A stretch of 13,480 nucleotides of DNA from an uncultured Campylobacter sp. (GTDB lineage: Bacteria > Campylobacterota > Campylobacteria > Campylobacterales > Campylobacteraceae): positions 1 to 13,480 of the forward strand of contig NZ_CALHIK010000144.1 of the NCBI RefSeq assembly GCF_938030785.1, read 5' to 3'. A model generated the notes under the pieces. The model saw only the letters and a program-made list of their open reading frames with translations. It was not told the origin of the DNA and made no database searches. Positions 1 to 6,939 of the stretch are shown piece by piece. The stretch's first letter is position 1. Each line of letters begins with the position of its first letter. The translations under genes and the position numbers were made by a program.

Positions 1-404
1 CTAAAGATCACGCCGTCTACTTCGATCATACAGCTGCCCGGCGTGTGTCCGGCAAAGAGGCTAAATTTGACGTTAAAGCCCGCTATTTCAAGGCTTTGCT
101 CCTGCCCTTTTACGAGCACGTCCGCCTCTATGGACTCCGGCATCGTCTCAAAGGGATCGGTCCGCAGCATAAAGGCGTCCTCCTCGTGGATATAAATTTT
201 AGCGCCCATTCTTTGCAGCTTCGCGTCGTCGTAAACGTGATCGTAGTGCCCGTGCGTATTCAAAACCGCCGCGATCTTTCCCGTATTTTGCATAACCCAA
301 TCAAAGCTGCCATGTCCGGGATCGATCACAAGATCGCCCTGCTCGCCCTTTACGATGTAGCAATTCGTCACGTATTCGCCGAAAGCTCTTTTTAAAATTT
401 GCAT
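1..404 (-). CDS. MBL-fold metallo-hydrolase (glyoxalase II-like), 3' part cut off by window edge
   Basis: Reading the complement from an ATG at 404-402 gives 134 uninterrupted residues up to the window edge, so the C-terminus is missing. The protein begins MQILKRAFGEYVTNCYIV. Residues 50-56 are THGHYDH, the metal-binding THxHxDH motif of the metallo-beta-lactamase fold. Residues 119-124 (GHTPGS) supply the next metal-ligand histidine. These show a probable dinuclear-metal hydrolase of the small glyoxalase II-like group, presumably cytoplasmic because no signal peptide is seen. The substrate cannot be read from the sequence. An AAAGGAG-type ribosome site lies on the complement at 411-418, which fixes the start. 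The gene is divergent from nadE across about 91 bases. From memory, C. jejuni has the same divergent hydrolase next to nadE. Family assignment is strong; exact function is unknown. Confidence 0.9.
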   Translation of the reverse strand, partial: MQILKRAFGEYVTNCYIVKGEQGDLVIDPGHGSFDWVMQNTGKIAAVLNTHGHYDHVYDDAKLQRMGAKIYIHEEDAFMLRTDPFETMPESIEADVLVKGQEQSLEIAGFNVKFSLFAGHTPGSCMIEVDGVIF

Positions 405-472
405 CAAAATCTCCTTTTAAGCCTATATTAAAGCCGTAATTTAGCCAAAAATAGCTAAAATTTCAAAATTAA

Positions 473-480
473 TATAAAAT
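473..480 (+). promoter_or_regulatory. candidate -10 element for the nadE transcript
   Basis: TATAAAAT lies 15 bases before the nadE ATG, in the AT-rich gap between the divergent hydrolase and nadE. Campylobacter vegetative promoters depend mainly on a TATAAT-like -10 with a weak or absent -35, so this is a reasonable candidate. Transcription would start near 486-488, leaving a very short leader. The AT-richness of the whole gap makes chance matches likely. Confidence 0.35.
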
Positions 481-495
481 TTTAAGGTTAGCTAA

Positions 496-1299
496 ATGCT
501 TTTGGACGACTTACTGCCGCAACTGACCGATTTTTTATCCGCCAAGCTCGATGAGACGGGCGCAGACGCCTTCGTCGTAGGTATAAGCGGAGGTCTTGAC
601 AGCGCCGTGGTTTCCGCACTTTGTGCTCTTACGGAGATCCCCACTTACGGACTTATCCTGCCTAGCGGTAATTCAAATTTAGAAAATATGGCCGATGCGA
701 TCTTTCACTGCGAATCCTTTAATATCCCCTACGAGATCAAAGAGATCGCGCCGTTTATAGAGGGCTTCATCGCCTTAAATCCAGGCGCAAGCCCGCTTCG
801 CATCGGGAATTTCGCCGCGCGAATACGCATGAGCTTGCTTTATGATTACAGCGCGCAAAAACGCGGAGTAGTCGTAGGCACGAGCAATCTTAGCGAGCGG
901 ATGCTCGGCTACGGCACGATCTACGGCGATCTGGCCTGCGCGTTTAATCCGATCGGAGAAATTTTTAAAACCGATCTGTTTAAATTTGGAAAAATTTTAT
1001 GCATAGACGATGCGATCATAAAAAAAGCGCCCAGCGCCGATCTATGGGAAAATCAAAGCGACGAAAAGGATCTCGGATACGACTACGAAATCTTAGATAG
1101 CGTGCTAAAAGATATTTTTTCGCGGCCTAATTTAAGGGTCAAAATTCGCTCGGGCGAGCAGATCGGCGCGGACGATCTGAAATATCTGAAAAAATCCAAC
1201 CACAATAAAGATCTGGTAAAACTGATCGTGCGTAAAATTTTAAAAAACAACTTCAAACTACGTATGCCAGCCGTGGCTCGCATAGAGCCCGCACACTAA
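496..1299 (+). CDS. nadE: NH3-dependent NAD(+) synthetase
   Basis: The enzyme amidates deamido-NAD(+) to NAD(+) with ATP and ammonia, the last step of NAD synthesis, in the cytoplasm. Residues 31-37 (SGGLDSA) form the PP-loop ATP pyrophosphatase motif that activates the substrate as an adenylate. Further family blocks are GTSNLSERMLGYGTIYGD and NPIGEIFKTDLF, then PSADLWENQSDEKDLGYDY, which matches the conserved PSAxLWxxQxDExxLG segment. At 267 residues it is a single synthetase domain with no glutaminase domain, so it should use free ammonia. The ATG at 496 has only a weak AAGG (484-487) ahead of it. It leads the plus-strand gene cluster, and the next gene's ribosome site overlaps its stop codon. 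Identification is secure. Confidence 0.95.
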   Translation: MLLDDLLPQLTDFLSAKLDETGADAFVVGISGGLDSAVVSALCALTEIPTYGLILPSGNSNLENMADAIFHCESFNIPYEIKEIAPFIEGFIALNPGASPLRIGNFAARIRMSLLYDYSAQKRGVVVGTSNLSERMLGYGTIYGDLACAFNPIGEIFKTDLFKFGKILCIDDAIIKKAPSADLWENQSDEKDLGYDYEILDSVLKDIFSRPNLRVKIRSGEQIGADDLKYLKKSNHNKDLVKLIVRKILKNNFKLRMPAVARIEPAH

Positions 1300-1309
1300 G
1301 GAGAGATTT

Positions 1310-2446
1310 ATGAAAGAGATACCGTTTTATAAGGCTCAAATCGATAAAAAAGAGGAAGACTTAATTAAAAGCGCCCTCTACAACAGCGATATAAGATATA
1401 GCGAAATTTTTGAAGAGGATATTTGTAAATATTTCGGCGTAAAGCACGCCGTATCTACCACGAGCGGCACGACGGCGCTGCATCTGGCGCTTTGCGCGAT
1501 GGATATTAAGCGCGGAGATAAAATTTTATGCTCCGTAAATTCCTTCCCCAACGTCGCCGAAGTGATCCGCCACTTCGACGCAGAGCCCGTTTTCGTAGAT
1601 ATCGATCCGATAAGCTTTAATATCACGAGCGAAAGCCTTGCTCGCACGATAGATCAGAACCGCCACAAGAAGCTAAAATGCGCTTTCATCTCGCACATCG
1701 CGGGACTTGCTGCAGATATAGACGCCATCAGCGAGGTCGCCAAAAGCGAAAATATCATCCTTATAGACGATGCATGCCGCGCTATGGGCGCTACCTATAA
1801 GGGCGCAAAAATCGGGGCACTTAAAAGCTCGCTCATATCGTGCTTTCAGATCAATCCTCAAGCGCAAGACGCAATCTCTACGGCGGGCTTTTTCGTCACG
1901 AACGACGATGAGATCGCAAGCGCCGCCCAAATTTTAAGAAACGGCGGCATCGTAGGAGACGCCTTTTACAAAGACGGCAATATGTCCTTTACCTACGACG
2001 TCGATCGTATCGGTCAAAAATACGATCTTGACGCCATAAATTCCGCCTACGCCATAGCTCAGTTTGCAAAAACCGACGCCTTTATAAAGCGCCGCAAGCA
2101 GATCGCCGCAGCGTATCGCGAGCAGCTCGCAAACTGCCCTCACGTGACGCTTCCAAGCGACAGCGAGGAGCATATCTATACTCAATTCATCGTAAAGATC
2201 GACAAAAACCGCGACGATTTCGCCAAAGCGCTGATCTCGCGCGGAGTGAGCGTATCGCTGCACTATGTGCCGGTGCATCTGCTAAGCTACTACAAAAGCA
2301 AATATAATTACAAGGTCAATGATTTCCCGAATGCGCTTAAAAACTATCAGCAAATTTTATCCCTGCCGATCTATACGGCGCTTAGCGACGACGATGTGAG
2401 CTACATCTGCGAGCAGATCAAAGAGATAGCGCAAAATCGTGTTTAA
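1310..2446 (+). CDS. DegT/DnrJ/EryC1/StrS aminotransferase-family protein lacking the PLP lysine
   Basis: The 378-residue protein has the fold-type I layout of sugar aminotransferases: SGTTALHLAL (52-61) for cofactor phosphate binding, IDDACRAMGATYKG (152-164) with the Asp that normally contacts the PLP ring nitrogen, and a DFPNALKNYQQILSLPIY C-terminal block. However, where active members read roughly FSFHPxKxxxxGEGG, this protein reads CFQINPQAQDAISTAGFFVT (178-197). The lysine position aligns with Ala185 and there is no lysine nearby. It may be non-transaminating, have a changed chemistry, or be a structural relative. A close relative (Cj0505c type) exists in other campylobacters, from memory, without an assigned product. 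The start has AAGGAG at 1298-1303 overlapping the nadE stop, and the 3' end overlaps lpxK by 8 bases. Family confident; reaction unknown. Confidence 0.85.
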   Translation: MKEIPFYKAQIDKKEEDLIKSALYNSDIRYSEIFEEDICKYFGVKHAVSTTSGTTALHLALCAMDIKRGDKILCSVNSFPNVAEVIRHFDAEPVFVDIDPISFNITSESLARTIDQNRHKKLKCAFISHIAGLAADIDAISEVAKSENIILIDDACRAMGATYKGAKIGALKSSLISCFQINPQAQDAISTAGFFVTNDDEIASAAQILRNGGIVGDAFYKDGNMSFTYDVDRIGQKYDLDAINSAYAIAQFAKTDAFIKRRKQIAAAYREQLANCPHVTLPSDSEEHIYTQFIVKIDKNRDDFAKALISRGVSVSLHYVPVHLLSYYKSKYNYKVNDFPNALKNYQQILSLPIYTALSDDDVSYICEQIKEIAQNRV

Positions 2447-3542
2447 ACTCCTAATCGAGCGAAACCTATACGACCCGAGCCCCGCGTGGTTTGCGCTAGG
2501 GGTGATTTTAGCACCGTTATCGCTACTTTATACGCTGATCGTCTGCCTAAAAAGGCTCTTTGCTAAGCCGCAAAAATTTAAAATTCCAATAATCAGCGTC
2601 GGAAATTTAACCCTCGGCGGCAGTGGCAAAACCCCGCTGGTGCGGGCGCTTTTTAAAGAATTTAACGGGGGGCTCAAAACATGCATCATCCTTCGCGGAT
2701 ACGGACGCAAAAGCAGAGGCTTACTCGAAGTAGCGCTCGGCGGGCGGATACTTTGCGACGTGGGGCAAAGCGGCGATGAGGCGATGGAATACGCGCTGTT
2801 TCTGCGCGGCGCAAACGTAATCGTCAGCGAAGATCGCGCCGCAGGGATCTTGCGCGCGCAAACTCTCGGCTTTGAGCTCGTGATCTTGGACGACGGATTT
2901 TCTAAATTTAATATCTCTAAATTTGATATCTTGCTGCGCCCTCAAAGCGCGCCGAAGTTGCCCTTTTGCCTGCCGTTCGCCGCGTATCGCTACCCGCCGT
3001 TTTTTTATAAATTTGCAGATTTCATACCCTCTCCGAGCGACATTTCGCAGGAGCTTAAAATCGTTTCGGCGGCGGATCTGCAAGAGGGGCTAAACGGCAC
3101 GGATGAAATTTCAAATCTTGCGGATGAAATTTCAAATCTCGCCGCGGATAAAATTTCGGATTTAAATTTAAAAACCGCCGCGGATGAAATTTCAAATTTG
3201 AACCCCGCGGCTGCGGATAAAATTTTAAATTCCAAAGAGGCTGGTTTTGAAAAATCCCGCACGATTTTAATCAGCGCCATCGCCAAGCCTTGGCGCTTGC
3301 AAGAGTTTTTGCCGCTCGCAAAAGCTCACGCATTTTTCCCCGACCATTATGATTTCAAAAAAGAGCAGATTTTAGAGCTGTTAAGGCGCGAGGATGCGGA
3401 GCATATCCTTTGCACGGCGAAAGATTACGTGAAATTAAGGGATTTGGACGTAGAAATTTCGGTGATTTTGCTAAATTTAAAGCTAAGCGAAAACTTTATC
3501 CGCGAAATTCAAAACTACATAAACCAAGCTATGATAAAATAA
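2439..3542 (+). CDS. lpxK: Tetraacyldisaccharide 4'-kinase (lipid A kinase) with a repeat-built insert
   Basis: LpxK phosphorylates the 4' position of the lipid A disaccharide at the inner membrane. Residues 16-41 form the N-terminal hydrophobic anchor. ISVGNLTLGGSGKTP (52-66) contains the Walker A loop. RGYGRKSRG (86-94), SGDEAMEY (111-118) and ILDDGF (149-154) are family blocks, although the usual QH after DDGF is SK here. FPDHYDF and CTAKDYVKL are the conserved C-terminal segments. The start is GTG at 2439, overlapping the upstream stop by 8 bases. At 367 residues it is some 50 longer than the usual 310 or so. The excess is residues 222-265, five repeats of a D(E/K)IxxL unit placed just before the last domain. 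The flanking core looks intact, so function is probably kept. argB starts 18 bases after its stop. Confidence 0.93.
   Translation: MFKLLIERNLYDPSPAWFALGVILAPLSLLYTLIVCLKRLFAKPQKFKIPIISVGNLTLGGSGKTPLVRALFKEFNGGLKTCIILRGYGRKSRGLLEVALGGRILCDVGQSGDEAMEYALFLRGANVIVSEDRAAGILRAQTLGFELVILDDGFSKFNISKFDILLRPQSAPKLPFCLPFAAYRYPPFFYKFADFIPSPSDISQELKIVSAADLQEGLNGTDEISNLADEISNLAADKISDLNLKTAADEISNLNPAAADKILNSKEAGFEKSRTILISAIAKPWRLQEFLPLAKAHAFFPDHYDFKKEQILELLRREDAEHILCTAKDYVKLRDLDVEISVILLNLKLSENFIREIQNYINQAMIK
3102..3233 (+). repeat. in-frame tandem repeat array inside lpxK
   Basis: Five units begin with GATGAAATT or GATAAAATT at 3102, 3123, 3147, 3183 and 3216, spaced 21, 24, 36 and 33 bases, all multiples of three. 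They encode DEISNLA, DEISNLAA, DKISDLNLKTAA, DEISNLNPAAA and DKILNS. Seven AAATTT palindromes fall within 132 bases. The pattern looks like local duplication followed by drift. Confidence 0.85.
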
Positions 3543-3560
3543 GGTTTTTAAAGGAATTTT

Positions 3561-4418
3561 ATGATAAAAAAGAGCAAAACCGCCGAAGTCATCATCTCCG
3601 CGCTGCCCTATATCCGTAAATTTAGAGATAAAATTTTCGTCGTCAAATACGGCGGCGCGGCGCAAACCGACGATGCGCTCAAGCTTGATTTTGCCCGCGA
3701 CATCGTGCTTTTGCATATGGTCGGCATCAAGATCATCGTCGTGCACGGCGGCGGCAAAAAGATCAATCAGACCCTGGATAAGATCGGCGTGCGCAGCGAG
3801 TTCAGGGACGGGCTTCGCATAACGAATAAAGACGCGATCGAAATTACCGAGATGGTGCTAAGCGGCGCGGTGAATAAAGAGATCACGGCGCTTTTGAACC
3901 AAAACGGCGCGCCTGCGATCGGCATCAGCGGCAAGGACGGCGGGCTTTTGAAAGCAAAATTCCTCGATGAGAAAAAATACGGATTCGTAGGCGAGATCAC
4001 CGAGGTAAACACCAAACTGATAAACGACCTGTTGCAAAAGGACTATCTGCCGGTAATCGCCCCGCTTGCGGGCGGCGAGACGGATGAAAACGTGAGCTTT
4101 AATATCAACGCCGATCTCTGCGCCAGCAGGATCGCAGCCGCACTAAAAGCGAGCAAGGCGATATTTTTAAGCGACATTGACGGAGTGCTCGATAAAGAGG
4201 GGAATTTGATCAGCAAGCTCGATGCCGCGCTCATTTCGAAACTTAAAAAGGACGGCACGATCGCAGGCGGCATGATCCCAAAGGTCGATGCATGCCTGCA
4301 ATGCGTGCGAAACGGCGCGAATGCCGCGCATATCATCAACGGCAAAATTCCGCACTCGATCCTGCTTGAGCTTTTCACCGACGGCGGCATAGGAAGTTTG
4401 ATAAAGGAAGAAATTTAG
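3561..4418 (+). CDS. argB: Acetylglutamate kinase
   Basis: ArgB phosphorylates N-acetylglutamate, the second step of arginine synthesis, in the cytoplasm. The amino acid kinase fold is shown by VVKYGG (27-32), VVHGGGKKIN (60-69) with the glycine-rich phosphate-binding loop, GISGKDGGLL, NINADLCASRIAAAL, LSDIDGV and GGMIPKVDACLQCV. The 285-residue length is normal. The segment after KYGG reads AAQ rather than the commoner NAM. The ATG at 3561 has an AAAGGA site at 3550-3555. It stands apart from other arginine genes, between lpxK and thrC, so the cluster is not an arginine operon. No arginine operator is evident. Identification is secure; isozyme regulation cannot be read. Confidence 0.95.
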   Translation: MIKKSKTAEVIISALPYIRKFRDKIFVVKYGGAAQTDDALKLDFARDIVLLHMVGIKIIVVHGGGKKINQTLDKIGVRSEFRDGLRITNKDAIEITEMVLSGAVNKEITALLNQNGAPAIGISGKDGGLLKAKFLDEKKYGFVGEITEVNTKLINDLLQKDYLPVIAPLAGGETDENVSFNINADLCASRIAAALKASKAIFLSDIDGVLDKEGNLISKLDAALISKLKKDGTIAGGMIPKVDACLQCVRNGANAAHIINGKIPHSILLELFTDGGIGSLIKEEI

Positions 4419-4496
4419 GCGCGGGCGCGGAGGCGGTAGGCTTAAAGCGACAATGCCGCAAGTCCGTGTAAAAAGTCTAAACGATCAAATTTAAAG

Positions 4497-4510
4497 CGCC
4501 TAGGCAGGCG
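4497..4510 (+). other. small inverted repeat in the argB-thrC gap
   Basis: CGCC (4497-4500) and GGCG (4507-4510) can pair around a six-base loop, just before two overlapping AT palindromes (4511-4530) and the thrC ribosome site AAAAAGGA (4527-4534). It is the only structured element seen in the 121-base gap. The stem is too short and the following tract too mixed to call a terminator. Confidence 0.25.
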
Positions 4511-4539
4511 TAAATTTTAAAATTTTAAAAAGGAAAAAG

Positions 4540-6093
4540 ATGAAACTGGTTTCAACGAGAGATTTTTCGCAAAAAGCAGATCTTAGCTACGCGCTGCTAA
4601 ATCCGAGCGCGCGCGGCGGCGGGCTTTTCAGCCCAGAGCGGCTGCCGCTTTTAAGCGAGGATTTTTTTAAGCAGTGCGAGGATCTGAGCTACAAACAGAT
4701 CGCGCTTAAAATCATCGAGAGCTTCGATTTTGACGTAAGCAGCGAGGTTTTTGAGAGCGCGCTAAGGCGCTACGATAAATTTGAAAACCCCGCCTGCCCC
4801 GTCCAGATCAAAAAACTAAGCGAGAACGCCTATATTTTGGAGCTTTACCACGGCCCGACGCTTGCGTTTAAGGATATGGCGCTGCAGCCCTTCGGCGCGC
4901 TTTTAAAAAGCATCGCAAAATCCAGGAATGAAAAATTTTTAATAATGTGCGCCACGAGCGGCGACACGGGGCCTGCGACGCTGGAGGCTTTTGCGGACGA
5001 TGAAAACATCAAAGCGGTCTGCCTCTACCCGCAGGGCGGCACGAGCGAGATACAGCGCCAGCAGATGGTAAAGCAAAGCGCGGCAAATCTTAAAATTTTA
5101 GGCGTGCGCGGCAACTTCGACGATACGCAACGCGCGCTAAAATCGCTACTGGCTGACGAGGATTTCAGAAACGAGCTCGCGCGAGCGAATTTAAATCTAA
5201 GCGCCGCAAACTCGGTAAATTTCGGCAGAATTTTATTTCAGATCATCTACTACCTCTATGCTAGCATCTATTTCTCAAAGCACGGCGTATTGAGCCCAGA
5301 TCAAAATTTAAAGCAAAGCGATCAGTGCGCGGCGTGCGGCAAAAATTTTGGCTCCGCAGCGAGCGCAAGCGGCGCGCAGAGCGTAAAACAGAGCGCTAAA
5401 TTTAACACCTTCGACGTCATAGTGCCTAGCGGAAATTTCGGCAACGCGCTGGGAGCGTATTTCGCCAAAAAAATGGGCGCAAAGATCGGCAAAATCAAGA
5501 TCGCTTCAAACGCGAACAATATCCTGACCGAGCTTTTTACGCGCGGCATCTACGATCTGCGCGGGCGCGAGCTCATCCGCACGATCAGCCCTGCGATGGA
5601 TATTTTGATTAGCTCCAACGTCGAGCGGCTACTTAGCGATATGTTCGGCGATGCGCGCACGAGCGAGCTGATGCAAAGCCTGGCGCGAGATAAATTTTAT
5701 CAGCTTAGCGCGAGCGAGCTTGCGAAGCTGCAGGAGATTTTTGAGGCGGATTTTTGCGACGATGCGCAGTGCGCTAAATTTATCAAGCAAGAGAGCAGCC
5801 GCGGCGTGCTGATCGACCCGCACACGGCGACCTGCTTTAAGCTACTTGACGAAAGCCGCCTAAATCTCGTCATCTCGACGGCGAAGTGGATTAAATTTAC
5901 GCCGTCGATGATCGGCGCGATCAAAGGCAGGGCTTGCGAGGACGAGCGAGCCGATATGATCGCGCTTTCTAAGGAATTTCGCAGCGATATTCCGCCGCAG
6001 ATCTCGCGCCTTTTTAGCGCGCCGCAGGTGCACTCCGGCGTCGTGGAGCAAAGCGAGATCAAAAACGCCATAATGGAGTGGATCAAAAAATGA
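4540..6093 (+). CDS. thrC: Threonine synthase
   Basis: ThrC converts O-phosphohomoserine to threonine using PLP. The block HGPTLAFKDMALQPFGALL (104-122) carries the PLP-binding Lys111. CATSGDTGPATLEAF (137-151) and VPSGNFGNALGAYFAKKMG (295-313) are the substrate and cofactor phosphate-binding regions. PQGGTSEIQRQQM (164-176) is also typical. It is the longer bacterial type with an N-terminal domain. At 517 residues it exceeds the usual 430-480. Residues about 251-289, between the YLYASIYF helix and FDVIVPSGNFGN, form a low-complexity insert rich in Ser, Ala, Lys and Gln that contains CAAC at 263-266. The ribosome site AAAAAGGA precedes the ATG. The stop overlaps the kdsB start in an ATGA. Identification is secure; the insert is the only oddity. 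Confidence 0.95.
   Translation: MKLVSTRDFSQKADLSYALLNPSARGGGLFSPERLPLLSEDFFKQCEDLSYKQIALKIIESFDFDVSSEVFESALRRYDKFENPACPVQIKKLSENAYILELYHGPTLAFKDMALQPFGALLKSIAKSRNEKFLIMCATSGDTGPATLEAFADDENIKAVCLYPQGGTSEIQRQQMVKQSAANLKILGVRGNFDDTQRALKSLLADEDFRNELARANLNLSAANSVNFGRILFQIIYYLYASIYFSKHGVLSPDQNLKQSDQCAACGKNFGSAASASGAQSVKQSAKFNTFDVIVPSGNFGNALGAYFAKKMGAKIGKIKIASNANNILTELFTRGIYDLRGRELIRTISPAMDILISSNVERLLSDMFGDARTSELMQSLARDKFYQLSASELAKLQEIFEADFCDDAQCAKFIKQESSRGVLIDPHTATCFKLLDESRLNLVISTAKWIKFTPSMIGAIKGRACEDERADMIALSKEFRSDIPPQISRLFSAPQVHSGVVEQSEIKNAIMEWIKK
6075..6078 (+). promoter_or_regulatory. ribosome site deciding the kdsB start
   Basis: GGAG lies 11 bases before the ATG at 6090. An upstream GTG at 6078 in the same frame would lie within this site and would add MDQK before the family-typical MIVIPARLASTR start. 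The ATG at 6090, giving an ATGA overlap with thrC, is therefore preferred. Confidence 0.5.
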
Positions 6094-6812
6094 TAGTAAT
6101 CCCCGCGCGCCTTGCTTCGACGCGCTTTAAAAATAAAATTTTATGTGAGTTCGGCAGCGTGCCAATGTTTATCAAAACGGCTCAAAATGCCGCCAAAGCA
6201 GACCGCGTGCTAATCGCCGTGGATGAGCCGCAAATTTTAAAGATCGCGCAAGATTACGGCTTTGACGCCGTTCTTACCGCGCGCGAGCATCAAAGCGGCA
6301 CCGATCGCATCGCTGAAGCGGTCGCAAACGCAGCGCTTGCGGAGGATGAGATCATCATCAATATCCAAGCCGACGAGCCCTTTTTTGAGAGCGAAAATTT
6401 GATTAAATTTAAAGATTTCGCCAACGCCATGATCGCACAAAAGGGCGCATTTATGGCAAGCTGCTACAAATACATAAGCCAGCAGGCGGCCGAAGATCCA
6501 AATTTAGTCAAGCTCGTGCTCGATAACGCGGGCTTTGCGATCTATTTTTCACGCTCGCTCATCCCTTACCCGCGCGCGGCATGCGAGTGCTATCTCGGAC
6601 ACATCGGCATCTACGCATACAGCGTGCGAAATTTAAAGCGCTTTTGCGCCCTGCCCGCCTCGGTGCTGGAAGATACCGAAAAACTCGAGCAGCTTCGCGC
6701 CATAAGCGCCGGTGAAAAGATCGCGATGCTCGGCATCGAGACTGCCAGCATCGGCATCGATACGCCGGCTGATTACGAGCGCGCGCTAAAGGAGTTCGGC
6801 AATGGAATTTAA
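6090..6812 (+). CDS. kdsB: 3-deoxy-manno-octulosonate cytidylyltransferase (CMP-Kdo synthetase)
   Basis: KdsB activates Kdo with CTP to give CMP-Kdo, the donor for the inner-core sugar added to lipid A precursors. Conserved blocks, numbered from the ATG at 6090, are IPARLASTRF (4-13), HQSGTDRIAEA (67-77), NIQADEP (91-97), SRSLIPYPR (154-162), HIGIYAY (171-177), LEDTEKLEQLR (193-203) and GIDTPADYERAL (222-233). The 240-residue length is the family norm, with no insert. Its start overlaps the thrC stop (ATGA), and its last 11 bases overlap the next small ORF. With lpxK in the same cluster, it ties this locus to lipooligosaccharide assembly. Identification is secure. Confidence 0.95.
   Translation: MIVIPARLASTRFKNKILCEFGSVPMFIKTAQNAAKADRVLIAVDEPQILKIAQDYGFDAVLTAREHQSGTDRIAEAVANAALAEDEIIINIQADEPFFESENLIKFKDFANAMIAQKGAFMASCYKYISQQAAEDPNLVKLVLDNAGFAIYFSRSLIPYPRAACECYLGHIGIYAYSVRNLKRFCALPASVLEDTEKLEQLRAISAGEKIAMLGIETASIGIDTPADYERALKEFGNGI
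6788..6794 (+). promoter_or_regulatory. strong ribosome site inside the kdsB end
   Basis: AAAGGAG sits seven bases before the ATG at 6802, within the last codons of kdsB. It is among the best-placed ribosome sites in the window and serves only the 45-residue ORF. The ligA start at 6936 has no comparable site. Confidence 0.55.
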
Positions 6813-6939
6813 AATTTACTCGTTATGCGGCGCAGCGTTTGGGGTACAGAAGCCTGCCGCGGAGCGTAAAATTCTAACGCAACGCGAAATTTTAACGGAG
6901 CGCAGAATTTTAAAATTTAAAGATGCGAGCGCAAGATGA
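6802..6939 (+). CDS. small coupled ORF of 45 residues, no recognised family
   Basis: The ATG at 6802 follows an AAAGGAG ribosome site by seven bases, overlaps the kdsB end by 11 bases, and its TGA overlaps the ligA ATG in an ATGA. The product begins MEFKIYSLCGAAFGVQKPAA, continues with three six-residue repeats, ERKILT, QREILT and ERRILK (21-38), and ends FKDASAR. The repeat part is basic, predicted helical, and built on an 18-base tandem repeat. There is no signal peptide or known domain. I do not recognise it. It could be a real microprotein, a translational bridge that carries ribosomes from kdsB to ligA, or repeat expansion that happens to stay open. The good start site and the exact overlaps at both ends favour translation. 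Confidence 0.55.
   Translation: MEFKIYSLCGAAFGVQKPAAERKILTQREILTERRILKFKDASAR
6862..6915 (+). repeat. 18-base tandem repeat, three units, in the small ORF
   Basis: Units 6862-6879, 6880-6897 and 6898-6915 each read approximately (G/C)A(G/A)CGnnnAATTnTAnnn. In frame they encode ERKILT, QREILT and ERRILK. The AATT core at a fixed position resembles the other arrays in this window. Confidence 0.8.

Noticed and set aside
45..395. Plus-strand open frame at the window start
   Set aside because: It is antisense to the hydrolase, whose metal-binding motifs and ribosome site on the minus strand are clear.
4497..4530. Intrinsic terminator between argB and thrC
   Set aside because: The stem is only four base pairs and is followed by mixed A/T palindromes rather than a T-run.
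6078..6089. GTG start for kdsB four codons upstream
   Set aside because: It overlaps the GGAG that serves the ATG at 6090, and the family begins at the MIVIPAR-type sequence.
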